From positions 1 to 64,000 of the forward strand of contig NZ_CAKVKB010000003.1 of NCBI RefSeq assembly GCF_934754915.1: a stretch of 64,000 nucleotides of DNA. Reading direction: 5' to 3'. Shown here piece after piece: positions 8,982 through 18,127 of the stretch (positions are counted from its first letter, which is position 1; every line of letters starts with the position of its first letter). Position numbers and translations under genes: made by a program. The notes under the pieces were generated by a model. That model did not search any database and had not been told where the DNA came from. It saw only the letters and a program-made list of their open reading frames with translations. This DNA comes from an uncultured Clostridium sp. (GTDB lineage Bacteria; Bacillota; Clostridia; Clostridiales; Clostridiaceae).

Positions 8982-9563
8982 GTGGAAGAATTATTTTTAA
9001 ATAAAAGAATCAAAAATTCATCTAAGAGTGCAAAAAAAGAGAGAAGAAAAGGATTAGTTCCAGGCATAATATATGGAAAAAAGCTTGGAAGTTTAATGTT
9101 TGAAATTGGAGAAATGAATTTAGTAAGCGAGCTTAACATTATAGGTGAACATGGAATTGTAAATTTTGATCTTGATGGATATAATGGTACTGCAATGATC
9201 AAAGATGTTCAAAAAGATGCTATTACACATAAGATAGTACACATAGATTTAGAAGAAATATGTTCGGATGAAAATATTACTGCAGAAATTCCTATAAAAT
9301 TCAATGGCAAGGATTTTTTGAGTCAGAAAGGAATTGTGCTTCAGAGTCAGAAAGATTCTGTAAAAGTATCATGTAAACCAGAAGACCTTCCAAAGAGTAT
9401 AAATATAGATGTTTCAAAAGCAAAAGTTGGAAGTGTTTATAAACTATCTGATTTAGAAATAGGAGATGAAATTTCAATAGTAGAAGATTTATCATCAGTG
9501 TGTGCGTCAGTTGTTAATGAACAATTTATACCAACAGGAGATGATGAGAATAAAGGAAAATAA
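8982..9563 (+). CDS. L25/Ctc-like protein, second tandem copy
   Basis: Second bL25/Ctc family protein, 193 aa, aligned end to end with the L25 protein upstream by eye (KERRKGLVPGIIYGKKLG against AERRQGKIPGVIYGKEIG; GEHGIVNFDLDGYNGTAMIKD against GEHGVLKFDLDGQKGTAVIKE). It lacks the long acidic tail, ending DDENKGK. The start is GTG 8982, placed correctly after AAAAGGAGGATTACAA. An in-frame ATG at 8955 would put the ribosome site inside the gene. It has its own promoter. Whether it enters ribosomes, replaces the first copy under stress, or has moved to another RNA is not known. Confidence 0.85.
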   Translation: MEELFLNKRIKNSSKSAKKERRKGLVPGIIYGKKLGSLMFEIGEMNLVSELNIIGEHGIVNFDLDGYNGTAMIKDVQKDAITHKIVHIDLEEICSDENITAEIPIKFNGKDFLSQKGIVLQSQKDSVKVSCKPEDLPKSINIDVSKAKVGSVYKLSDLEIGDEISIVEDLSSVCASVVNEQFIPTGDDENKGK

Positions 9564-9654
9564 ATAAGATTATTTACAAATTTTTTCTATATTGTTTTGT
9601 AGAAATTTATAAATATAATTCTTTTTTATAGATTAGTATATAAATATGAGTTAT

Positions 9655-9702
9655 AATAGTATTGATATTGTTTACGATAAAATTAAATATATCAATACTA
9701 TT
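9655..9702 (+). terminator. Hairpin, probable terminator of the second L25-like gene
   Basis: Perfect 14-bp arms AATAGTATTGATAT (9655-9668) and ATATCAATACTATT (9689-9702), followed by GTTATATTGATTT. The tail is a poor T-tract, so termination strength is doubtful. Confidence 0.5.
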
Positions 9703-10018
9703 GTTATATTGATTTGATTAAAAGTGATTATGTTACAATAAATATGGTTATATTTTTAGATAAATTTGAAAAATTTTATAATAAGTATATGCTGATTTGA
9801 AATATATGTTTTTAAAAAATCAATGATAACGATATTCATTTGAAAAGGAATAATATTATATTATTAAATAAATGTAATAAAAATGTTAGAATTAATATAC
9901 AAATATGACAAAATTAAATGATGATATTATTTTCAATACGATAAAGTTATTTAAATGACATTAATGAATAATTTTAGAAATTGAATTTAAAACTATTTTT
10001 TATTACAGATAAATATTG
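9703..10018. other. AT-rich intergenic stretch
   Basis: No gene, repeat copy or structured RNA is recognised. Near its end, TATAAT at 10019-10024 is a plausible -10 for the phosphoglucomutase gene; no convincing -35 accompanies it. Confidence 0.5.
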
Positions 10019-10054
10019 TATAATATAACTGAAAAAAATGGGGAGGGAATTAAA

Positions 10055-11782
10055 ATGAACTACAAAGAAAAATATAATGAATGGATTAACTCAGATGTTA
10101 TAAATGAGGAAACAAAAAATGAATTAAGAAATATATCCGATGAAAAGGAAATTGAAGATAGATTTTATCAAGATCTAGATTTCGGTACAGGTGGATTAAG
10201 AGGAATAATAGGAGCTGGAAGCAACAGAATGAATATATATACAGTTGCAAAAGCTACACAAGGATTTGCTAATTATTTAAATGATAATTTCACTGAACCA
10301 GCAGTAGCAATCGCACATGATTCAAGAAATATGTCAGATGAATTTGCTAAAGCAGCAGCATTAACATTATGTGCTAATAATATTAAAGTTTATTTATATG
10401 AAAGCTTAAGACCAACACCAATGTTATCTTTTGCTGTAAGAGAATTAAAATGTTCTGGTGGTATAGTAGTTACTGCATCACATAATCCTAAAATATATAA
10501 CGGATATAAAGTGTATGATGAATTTGGAGGACAAGTAACTGATGCAAAAGCCAAGACTATTATTAATTGTGTTAATGCTGTAGATGATTTTTCAAAGATT
10601 AAAAATATGGATGAAAATGAAGCAGTTGAAAAAGGTCTTTTAAAATATGTTGGTGAAGATTTAGATAAAATATATTATGATAAAGTTAAAGGATTAGCTA
10701 TAAGAACTGATTTAGTTAAAGAAAAAGCTGATACATTAAACGTTATATATACTCCAATACATGGTTCAGGAAATATTCCTGTAAGAACTGTATTAAAACA
10801 GTTAGGATATTCAAACGTAAAGGTAGTAAAGGAACAAGAATTGCCAGATGGAAATTTCCCAACAGCATCTTATCCTAATCCAGAAAATCCAGATGTATTT
10901 AAACTAGCATTAAAAATGGCTGAAACAGAAAATCCAGATATAATTTTTGGTACTGATCCAGATTGTGATAGAATAGGTGTAGTTGTAAAAGACAGCCAAG
11001 GAAATTATCAGGTTTTAACAGGAAATCAGACTGGTTTACTTTTAACTCATTATGTTTTAAGTTCATTAAAAGAAACAAACAAGCTTCCAGACAATGGGGT
11101 TGTAATAAAGACTATAGTTACAACTGAAGGTGCAAGAGCTATTGCAGAAGATTTTAATGTGGAATTAATGGAAGTATTAACTGGATTCAAATATATAGGT
11201 GAAAAAATAAGAGAATTTGAGGATGCAGGAGACAAGAGTTATCTGTTTGGATTTGAAGAAAGTTATGGATATCTTGCAGGAACTTTTGTAAGAGATAAAG
11301 ATGCTGTAATTGCATCAATGTTAGTATGTGAAATGGCTCTTTATTATAAAGAACAAGGCAAGAGCTTGTATGAAGCTTTAATTGAACTATATGAAAAGTA
11401 TGGATATTTCAAAGAACAATTAGTATCAATAGAATTGAAAGGTAAAGAAGGTCAAGAAAAAATAGCAGCATGTATTGAAGGAATGAGAAATGATCCTATA
11501 AATGCTATAGATGGCGTTAAGGTAGTTAAGAATCTAGATTATAAACTAAGTATAGAAAATGATACTGTTAATAATACTAAATCAGAAATTAAATTACCAA
11601 AATCAAATGTATTAAAATATATATTAGAGGATAAATCTTATTTCGTTGTAAGACCATCAGGTACAGAGCCTAAGATGAAGATTTATTTAGCTGTAAAAGG
11701 CAGCAGCTTAGAAAATGCAGAGCATGAAATTGCAAGATTTAAAGAAAAAGTAATGGAAATAATTAATGGAAATCTAAATTAA
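10055..11782 (+). CDS. pgm: Phosphoglucomutase / phosphomannomutase (alpha-D-phosphohexomutase)
   Basis: Interconverts glucose 1-phosphate and glucose 6-phosphate (and probably the mannose phosphates), linking glycolysis to UDP-sugar supply for the envelope genes that follow. 575 aa, the size of the Firmicutes PgcA type. Seen: phosphoserine loop TASHNP with the catalytic Ser142; metal loop GTDPDCDR (299-306) with three Asp; sugar loop GFEESYGYL; and the phosphate-binding VRPSGTEPKMK near residue 532. Start ATG 10055 follows GGGAGGGAATTAAA; the longer TTG-initiated frame from 10016 overlaps the TATAAT promoter and is rejected. A terminator follows. Confidence 0.92.
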   Translation: MNYKEKYNEWINSDVINEETKNELRNISDEKEIEDRFYQDLDFGTGGLRGIIGAGSNRMNIYTVAKATQGFANYLNDNFTEPAVAIAHDSRNMSDEFAKAAALTLCANNIKVYLYESLRPTPMLSFAVRELKCSGGIVVTASHNPKIYNGYKVYDEFGGQVTDAKAKTIINCVNAVDDFSKIKNMDENEAVEKGLLKYVGEDLDKIYYDKVKGLAIRTDLVKEKADTLNVIYTPIHGSGNIPVRTVLKQLGYSNVKVVKEQELPDGNFPTASYPNPENPDVFKLALKMAETENPDIIFGTDPDCDRIGVVVKDSQGNYQVLTGNQTGLLLTHYVLSSLKETNKLPDNGVVIKTIVTTEGARAIAEDFNVELMEVLTGFKYIGEKIREFEDAGDKSYLFGFEESYGYLAGTFVRDKDAVIASMLVCEMALYYKEQGKSLYEALIELYEKYGYFKEQLVSIELKGKEGQEKIAACIEGMRNDPINAIDGVKVVKNLDYKLSIENDTVNNTKSEIKLPKSNVLKYILEDKSYFVVRPSGTEPKMKIYLAVKGSSLENAEHEIARFKEKVMEIINGNLN

Positions 11783-11787
11783 TAATA

Positions 11788-11824
11788 AAAAATGCTGTCA
11801 CAAAAGTGGCAGCATTTTTTTATA
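11788..11824 (+). terminator. Rho-independent terminator
   Basis: Stem AAATGCTGTCAC / GTGGCAGCATTT, loop AAAA, then a T-run, 6 bp after the phosphoglucomutase stop. Confidence 0.95.
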
Positions 11825-11942
11825 TAAAAACAGTGATAAGTTTTGTAGCATTTGTTTTTAACTATGATTTATTTAAATAATGCAATCTGCTTAATAGTAT
11901 TAATTGTGATGTATATATATTAAATTTGAATAATTTAGATTA

Positions 11943-12055
11943 TAATATATATTGCAGTTAATAATTTATTATATATTCCAATTAACAATAAAGGATGAAT
12001 TCTTTTAAAGATTTCTTCAATTATTATGCAAGTTTATTATTAGAACATATATGTT
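11943..12055 (+). repeat. Interspersed intergenic repeat, copy 2
   Basis: Plus-orientation copy: ATATATATTGCAGTTAATAA, an A/T stretch with a second TTCCAATTAACAATAAAGGA block, TCTTTTAAAGATTTCTTCAA, TTATTATGCAAGTTTATTAT, ATATAT. The duplicated left part suggests a compound or rearranged array. Lies between the phosphoglucomutase and TPR genes; 12056-12236 after it is featureless A/T. Confidence 0.75.
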
Positions 12056-12236
12056 TTAATTTTGTAGTTTTGTTATATAAATTCATACTTTAAGATATGG
12101 TTTTATAATATTAATTAACAAATTATAAACATTTCAGCATAATTTGTTTGAATGCTAAGATTGAATTTATTAGAAAGATTAAGATATATAATATAATTAA
12201 GATTTATTAACAATGACAATTAATAAGAGGTGCTAA

Positions 12237-13334
12237 ATGAGTAATTATAAAACAATGTATAAAGATAAGTTGAGCAAAATGCTATTTCTTGAAGTGGATC
12301 AAGAAGGATTTAAGAAAAGTATACATATGCCTGAATATATTAAATTTAAAAATTCAGATCTCTATATTCCAATAAGTGCAGATTATGTTGCAAAAAATGC
12401 TAATAATGAACTTAGATTAAGTAATTTGCCTATATATTATTTTATTGAAGGAATGTTTACAGCTTTTGGTGCAGATCCTAATATAAGATATATAGATGAT
12501 TATGGTACAATATTGACATATATTCCAGATAGCGAGGAATGTGTAAAGAGTCTTATTGCAGATAAAATAAAACAAGATAAATTAGATGATGCCTATATTC
12601 TTTTAAAAGGTCTTTATAGATATTGTGAAGAAGAGGATATAATGATTAAACTTTTGAGTGTAGGTGAAGCTATAAGAGAAAAGGATTCTGGATTTACTGA
12701 ATCATTAAGTGAAGATATAGAGGTATGCAAAGAAAAATTCTTTAAGTGTCCAGAACCTCATTTATATAATGCACTTATTTTAAAAGACGATGGAGATTTT
12801 AAAGGTGCAGAAGTAGAGATTCATGAATATATAAATAAAGGCGGTAAAGTTAATTCTGAAATAGAAGGAATCGTGAAGGATGTTGAGAATATAAGTACAT
12901 ATGAAAAAGCAGTGGAACTTGTGAAAGATAATCCTGAAAAAGCAATTGAACTTCTTGAACCACTGAGCAAGGAATTTTCAGAAAATCCATTGATATATTA
13001 CTATCTTGGTGTATGTTATAGAAAAATTCAGCATTATAATAGAGCAATTCATTATTTAAATAAAAGTCTTTCTATAGAATCTGGAATTTTAGAAGTAGTA
13101 AATGAACTTGGAATGAATTATGCATGTTTAAATGAATTTGAAGAAGCAATAAAATATTTTAAAAAGGCATTTGAAGCATCTAAAGAAGTTGAAATATGTA
13201 CTAATATTGTAATGTGTTATTATAATTTAGGAGATATGGAACAAGCAAGGTTAAATCTAGATATTGCAAAAAAACTTGCTCCAGATGATGAAATAGTAAT
13301 GGAGATTGATCAAATGCTAAATAGAGCCAAGTAG
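12237..13334 (+). CDS. TPR-repeat protein
   Basis: Cytosolic 365-aa protein. The first 200 residues match nothing I recognise; from about residue 219 to 360 there are at least three tetratricopeptide units (for example NPLIYYYLGVCYRKIQHYNR and the following helices), so a protein-protein scaffold is likely. No signal peptide or membrane segment. The RBS is AAGAGGTG, spaced 4 from ATG. It opens a same-strand series of surface polysaccharide genes with a 32-bp gap to the next gene, so a role in assembling or regulating that pathway is a reasonable guess only. Confidence 0.75.
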   Translation: MSNYKTMYKDKLSKMLFLEVDQEGFKKSIHMPEYIKFKNSDLYIPISADYVAKNANNELRLSNLPIYYFIEGMFTAFGADPNIRYIDDYGTILTYIPDSEECVKSLIADKIKQDKLDDAYILLKGLYRYCEEEDIMIKLLSVGEAIREKDSGFTESLSEDIEVCKEKFFKCPEPHLYNALILKDDGDFKGAEVEIHEYINKGGKVNSEIEGIVKDVENISTYEKAVELVKDNPEKAIELLEPLSKEFSENPLIYYYLGVCYRKIQHYNRAIHYLNKSLSIESGILEVVNELGMNYACLNEFEEAIKYFKKAFEASKEVEICTNIVMCYYNLGDMEQARLNLDIAKKLAPDDEIVMEIDQMLNRAK

Positions 13335-13366
13335 AAAATTTATAGATTAATAATGTGGGAGTAGGT

Positions 13367-14089
13367 ATGTTTACAAAAATACTTGAATTTAATGTCTTTA
13401 ATAGAGATAAAAAAGCCCTTATGAATTATATTGAGGGTCTTAATAAAGTAAATATAATTTCAGGCAACCCAGAAATTCTTTTCAATGGAATGAATGATAA
13501 GGTATTGAAAAAAAGTTTCAATGATGAGGAAGCTTTAATAATACCTGATGGGGTTGGAACTGTAATAGCATCAAAATTATTAGGAAATCCTGTACAGGAA
13601 AAAATAGCAGGTATAGATGTTGTAAAAGAAGTAATAATCAAAGCTGACAAGGAAAAGAAATCTGTGTATTTTATTGGAGCAAAAGAAGAAGTTGTTGAAA
13701 AATGCGTTGAAAATGTACAGAAAGATTATCCGAATTTAAAAATTGCAGGATATCATAATGGATATTTTGATATGAATAATTGCGATGAAATAATAAAAAA
13801 CATACAGGACAGTAAACCATGGGCTATATTCGTGGCAATGGGATCGCCAAGACAAGAAATATTCATAGATAAGATAAGAGATATTGAGGATATAAAAATA
13901 TTTATGGGTGTTGGAGGAGTTTTTGATATATTTGCAGGAAATCTTAAAAGAGCTCCTAAATGGATGATATCACTAGGACTTGAATGGCTTTATAGGGTAG
14001 TAAAGGAGCCGTTTAGAATAAAAAGACTGATTTCAATACCAAAATTTTTATTACTAGTTTTAAAAAATAAAAAAACAAGAAAGCAATAG
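13367..14089 (+). CDS. tagA: WecG/TagA/CpsF-family glycosyltransferase
   Basis: GT26-family enzyme, 240 aa, which in characterised members adds ManNAc (or a related sugar) from a UDP donor onto undecaprenyl-diphospho-GlcNAc at the inner membrane face, the committed step to teichoic acid or capsule linkage units. Seen: PDGVGTVIASKLLG, the VYFIGAKEE strand, GYHNGYFD, VAMGSPRQEIFI, GVGGVFDIFAG, and the basic C-terminus APKWM...GLEWLYRVVKEP that anchors it to the membrane. ATG 13367 is preceded by GGGAG; the in-frame GTG at 13355 overlaps that site. Symbol given by family; the actual donor sugar is not known. Confidence 0.88.
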   Translation: MFTKILEFNVFNRDKKALMNYIEGLNKVNIISGNPEILFNGMNDKVLKKSFNDEEALIIPDGVGTVIASKLLGNPVQEKIAGIDVVKEVIIKADKEKKSVYFIGAKEEVVEKCVENVQKDYPNLKIAGYHNGYFDMNNCDEIIKNIQDSKPWAIFVAMGSPRQEIFIDKIRDIEDIKIFMGVGGVFDIFAGNLKRAPKWMISLGLEWLYRVVKEPFRIKRLISIPKFLLLVLKNKKTRKQ

Positions 14090-14100
14090 TATGGTGAAAA

Positions 14101-15648
14101 ATGAAGAAGGAAAGCAGTTTAATTAAATCTACATTTATAATAATGATAGTTTCTCTCTTGAGCAGGGCAATGGGCTTTATAAGAGATATGCTTATTGCAG
14201 GCAGTTTTGGTGCTGGAATGTATACAGATGCTTATAACATAGCTGTCTCTGTTCCAGAAACGATTTTTACATTAATAGGTCTTGCAATTTCAACTGCTTT
14301 TCTTCCTATGTTAAGTAGTATAAGAGCTGAGAAAGGCCAAAATGATATGTATAATTTTGCGAATAATGTGATTAATATTCTTTTTATTGTATCATTAGTT
14401 TTTTTTATAGTGAGCAGCATTTTCGCAAAAGAAATAGTGCATATTCTGGCTGGCGGGTTTTCTGATGATGCATTAATTCTGGCAACGAAGCTTACAAGAA
14501 TAACATTGCTGAATATTTTATTTTTGTCAGTAAATGCCTGCTTTACATCGCTCCTTCAGGTTAATGAAGATTTTATTATTCCATCTATTCTTGGATTGTT
14601 TTTTAATTTTCCTATGATAATTTATTTATTGATTTTTAAAGAATATGATATTGTAGGACTTACCATAGCTAATGTTATTGGTAATTTTTTAAGAGTTGTA
14701 GTTCAGGTTCCATCTCTTATGTCTCATAAATATAAATTTAAGTTTTTTATAAATTTAAAAGATAGGAAGCTTCATGAGATATTAATTTTAATAGTTCCAG
14801 TCATAATAGGAGCTGGAGCCAATTCATTAAACATGATTGTTGATAAGAAAATAGCATCTTCTCTTTCTGTAGGATCTATATCAGCATTAGACTATGGACA
14901 GAAACTTATAATATTCATAAATACTATAATAACAACATCAATAGCAAATGTTGCATATCCAGTTATGGCTAATATGAGGAATAATGGTGACCATGAAGGA
15001 TTTGTTGAAACATTGAAAAAATCAATAGTTTATCTTGCAATCTTATTGATTCCAATTACTATTGGGATGTTAATATTTGGAAAACAAATAGTGCAGATTG
15101 TTTATGGAAGAGGACAATTTGATGAATATGCAGTAAAAATAACAACTGCGGCACTTATAGGTTATGGTTTTGGAATATTCTTTACAGGAATGAGAGACAT
15201 ATTAAATTCAACATTGTTTACTATGGGAAAGACTAAAATTACTACTTTTAATGGAATTGTAGGAGTAGTTGTAAACATATTTTTGAATATTATACTTTCA
15301 AGATATTTTGGAGTTTTTGGAATAGCAGTTTCATCTGTTATTGCAATGATTGCAACTTCTCTTTTGCTTTTCAGAAGCATAATAAGATTAGAATATAATT
15401 TTAAAATTAAAGATATCTTATATAAAATATCAATTATAATTTTTGATTCTGTATTTATGGGAATTGTTATTTTAGGAATTATAAGATTATTGGGCAATAA
15501 AGTAAATGAGTTCACTTTATTAGTGGTTGGAACTGCATTAGGAAGTATATTTTATCTTATTTTAGGATATATTTTAAAACTTCAAGAAATTATTGAATTG
15601 AGTAACATTATTTTAAATAAATTCAGAATAAGAAGAAGTAAAAGTTAA
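14101..15648 (+). CDS. murJ: MurJ/MviN-family lipid flippase
   Basis: Polytopic membrane protein of the MOP superfamily (about 14 helices, 515 aa) that flips undecaprenyl-linked intermediates across the membrane. Seen: N-terminal SRAMGFIRDMLIAGSFGAG (residues 21-39), typical of MurJ, and the central LDYGQKLI region with VYGRGQFDEYA, the most conserved MurJ segment. Starts 11 bp after the tagA stop. Because it sits among glycosyltransferases and a polymerase, it may flip the polysaccharide repeat unit instead of, or as well as, lipid II; this cannot be settled from sequence. Confidence 0.88.
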   Translation: MKKESSLIKSTFIIMIVSLLSRAMGFIRDMLIAGSFGAGMYTDAYNIAVSVPETIFTLIGLAISTAFLPMLSSIRAEKGQNDMYNFANNVINILFIVSLVFFIVSSIFAKEIVHILAGGFSDDALILATKLTRITLLNILFLSVNACFTSLLQVNEDFIIPSILGLFFNFPMIIYLLIFKEYDIVGLTIANVIGNFLRVVVQVPSLMSHKYKFKFFINLKDRKLHEILILIVPVIIGAGANSLNMIVDKKIASSLSVGSISALDYGQKLIIFINTIITTSIANVAYPVMANMRNNGDHEGFVETLKKSIVYLAILLIPITIGMLIFGKQIVQIVYGRGQFDEYAVKITTAALIGYGFGIFFTGMRDILNSTLFTMGKTKITTFNGIVGVVVNIFLNIILSRYFGVFGIAVSSVIAMIATSLLLFRSIIRLEYNFKIKDILYKISIIIFDSVFMGIVILGIIRLLGNKVNEFTLLVVGTALGSIFYLILGYILKLQEIIELSNIILNKFRIRRSKS

Positions 15649-15669
15649 AGTTAAAGATAAGGAGGACAT

Positions 15670-16968
15670 ATGAAAATATTATTTATCGCTTGCTACTCTC
15701 CACTTATCAATAATTCAGCTGCAATTGAAACGCTGCAGTATTTAAATAAGTTAAGTGAAATTGAAAAGAATGAAATTCATCTTTTAACCGTTAATTTTCC
15801 TAAAGATTCAATTTATTATGATGAAGGATTATTAAATATGATGAATAAAGATATAAAACTACATCTTATTGATGGAGGAGTTTTATTTAAAAGACTAATG
15901 CCTAAAAAGTCCTTTAATAATGGCAGTATTATTAATACTAAAAATAATAGTAGTTCTTTAAAAAAAATCTTAAGAAAAATAAAAAATTCTCTTGTTATTC
16001 CAGATATGTATTATGGATGGGCTAAGAAAGCAGGTTCTTATGGAAAGTTATTGATGAAAAAAGAAAAATTTGATGTTATTTTTTCTATGCATGAACCACC
16101 ATCTTCTCATTTATGTGCATATGAAATAAAAAGCTGTTTTAAAGATGTCCCATGGATTACTTATTGGAGTGATCCGTGGCTTAAGGATTCAACAAGACAA
16201 AAAGCTTTAATATTTAAGAAAATAATTGAACAAAAGATGGAAAAGAAAATTATAAATATGGCAGATAGCTTTATTTTTGTCACAGATGCTAATAGAAAAG
16301 AATATGAAAAAGATTATGAGGAATTAAGAAATGGATTAAAAAAGACATTCATATTAAATAGGGGATTTGATTTAAAACTTTACAATAGATTATCTCTTGA
16401 AAAATCACCTGAATTTATAAAAAAGGGTAAAATTAATATGATATATACAGGTGAAATTTTTTCTAAACTTAGAGATATAAGGCCTTTCATTACTGCTTTG
16501 GAGGAAATAAAAGAAGAAAATTCTAATGTGTATAATATGCTTAATGTATTGTTTTTTGGGAATATTGATGACATAGAAGGAAAAAAGAGACTTGAAAATT
16601 TAGAAATAGCTAAAGTTTCAGGAAGAATTCCTTTCGATGAAGCTCTTAAGTATATGCTTAATGGAGAGATTTTACTTTTATTTGGTAACAAAAATTCAAA
16701 ACAGATTCCTGCAAAGATATATGATTATTTTGGTGCTGAGGGAAGAATTTTTGTTATATATGGTGATGAAAAGGATCCTATAAAATCAGTTGTGGAAAAC
16801 AATAAAAAATGTATTGTAACGCAAAATGAAGTGAAATTAATAAAAGAAAAAATTTATAATATGGTTGAACTGTTTGAAAAAAATCAACTAAAATGTCCGC
16901 CAGACTTAAATTATGAATGGAATTCTATAGTTGAAAGACTGAACAAAATTCTTTTAAATGAGGAGTGA
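15670..16968 (+). CDS. GT4-like glycosyltransferase
   Basis: Soluble or peripheral GT-B glycosyltransferase, 432 aa. The N-terminal Rossmann half begins MKILFIACYSPLINNSAAIE (residues 1-20); the inter-domain region has the PWITYWSDPW motif common in a GT4 subset; the C-terminal half retains a nucleotide-sugar site around SKQIPAKIYDYFGAEGRI. ATG follows AAGGAGGACAT. The gene ends 4 bp before the next glycosyltransferase start, implying coupled translation. Donor and acceptor unknown. Confidence 0.8.
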   Translation: MKILFIACYSPLINNSAAIETLQYLNKLSEIEKNEIHLLTVNFPKDSIYYDEGLLNMMNKDIKLHLIDGGVLFKRLMPKKSFNNGSIINTKNNSSSLKKILRKIKNSLVIPDMYYGWAKKAGSYGKLLMKKEKFDVIFSMHEPPSSHLCAYEIKSCFKDVPWITYWSDPWLKDSTRQKALIFKKIIEQKMEKKIINMADSFIFVTDANRKEYEKDYEELRNGLKKTFILNRGFDLKLYNRLSLEKSPEFIKKGKINMIYTGEIFSKLRDIRPFITALEEIKEENSNVYNMLNVLFFGNIDDIEGKKRLENLEIAKVSGRIPFDEALKYMLNGEILLLFGNKNSKQIPAKIYDYFGAEGRIFVIYGDEKDPIKSVVENNKKCIVTQNEVKLIKEKIYNMVELFEKNQLKCPPDLNYEWNSIVERLNKILLNEE

Positions 16969-16972
16969 TGAA

Positions 16973-18127
16973 ATGCATATAATGGTAATTCCTTCATGGT
17001 ATGCAACATCAAGAAATAAGGTGCATGGAAGTTTTTTTAAGGAACAGTTTAAGGCTCTTTCAAATGCAGGTATTAAAATTACAGTTGCATATAATGAAAT
17101 ATGGCCTATAACTATGCTTGGAAAAATAAAAGAAAGCAGGGGAATTCAGTTTGCAATTGAAGATGGATTGAAAACTTATAGATATAAAGATTATAATTAT
17201 TTCCCTAAAAATCCTTTAATGTTTAAAAGCTTTAACAGAAGAATGGATAAAATATATAATGAGATAGTAAAAAGAGAAGGAAAGGTAGATATTATACATG
17301 CACATTCTGCTTTTTGGGGAGGAATATCTGCAAATTATATAAGTAAAAAACATAATATTCCATTAGTTTTAACAGAACATTCTTCATTAAAATATGCAAA
17401 ATATGCAAAGGAAAGTTATAAAAAATATATATATGAAGCTTATGATAATGCAGATGTTCTTATTGCAGTTGGAAATGGCTTAAAAAGAGAAATGGAAAAT
17501 TATACACATAACAATATAAGAGTAATTCATAATATGGTTGATTTAAGTCGGTTTGGAAATGATAATAATAAGGAAATAAAAAAAGATGATGATACATTTA
17601 GTGTTTTTTCATGTGCATTTCTTGAAGAAGGAAAAGGAATGGAGAATCTAATAAAAGCTTTTTCAAAAGCCTTTAAAGATAAAAAAGCTATTTTGAAAAT
17701 TGGAGGAGATGGATCTCTAACTAAAAAGTTAAAAGAAATGATTAAAGAAGAACATATGGAAAATCAGATATATCTTTTGGGAGCACTTTCAAGAGATGAA
17801 GTGGCACAAGAGATGAAAATGTGTGATTCTTTTGTATTGGCTTCAGAACATGAGACATTTGGAGTTGTATATATTGAGGCAATGGCATGTGGCAAGCCTG
17901 TAATTGGAACTTATAATGGAGGGGCAGAGGATATAATAAGAGATTATAACGGAATTATAATTGAAAAGGATAATGTAGAAAAACTAAAAAATGCACTTAT
18001 AGAAATGAGTCGTGATTATAAAACTTATGATAAAAACGAAATAAAAGAGAAAACAATTCTTAGCTATTCAGAAAAAGTGTTAGTTGAAAAGCTAAAAGGA
18101 GTGTATAAAGAAATAAATGAAAGATAA
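16973..18127 (+). CDS. Glycosyltransferase family 4
   Basis: GT-B retaining glycosyltransferase, 385 aa. The family 4 C-terminal signature EHETFGVVYIEAMACGKPVI, with the two catalytic/nucleotide-binding Glu in the E-x7-E arrangement, is clear, and GGDGSL marks the start of the C-domain donor site. N-terminal acceptor domain: HIMVIPSWYATSRNKVHGSF. Start ATG 16973, 7 bp after GAGGAG; the in-frame ATG at 16958 overlaps the previous gene and precedes that site. Its end overlaps the next gene by 11 bp. Confidence 0.88.
   Translation: MHIMVIPSWYATSRNKVHGSFFKEQFKALSNAGIKITVAYNEIWPITMLGKIKESRGIQFAIEDGLKTYRYKDYNYFPKNPLMFKSFNRRMDKIYNEIVKREGKVDIIHAHSAFWGGISANYISKKHNIPLVLTEHSSLKYAKYAKESYKKYIYEAYDNADVLIAVGNGLKREMENYTHNNIRVIHNMVDLSRFGNDNNKEIKKDDDTFSVFSCAFLEEGKGMENLIKAFSKAFKDKKAILKIGGDGSLTKKLKEMIKEEHMENQIYLLGALSRDEVAQEMKMCDSFVLASEHETFGVVYIEAMACGKPVIGTYNGGAEDIIRDYNGIIIEKDNVEKLKNALIEMSRDYKTYDKNEIKEKTILSYSEKVLVEKLKGVYKEINER

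Noticed and set aside
10016..10054. TTG-initiated extension of the phosphoglucomutase
   Set aside because: It begins within the TATAAT promoter and contains the GGGAGGG ribosome site.
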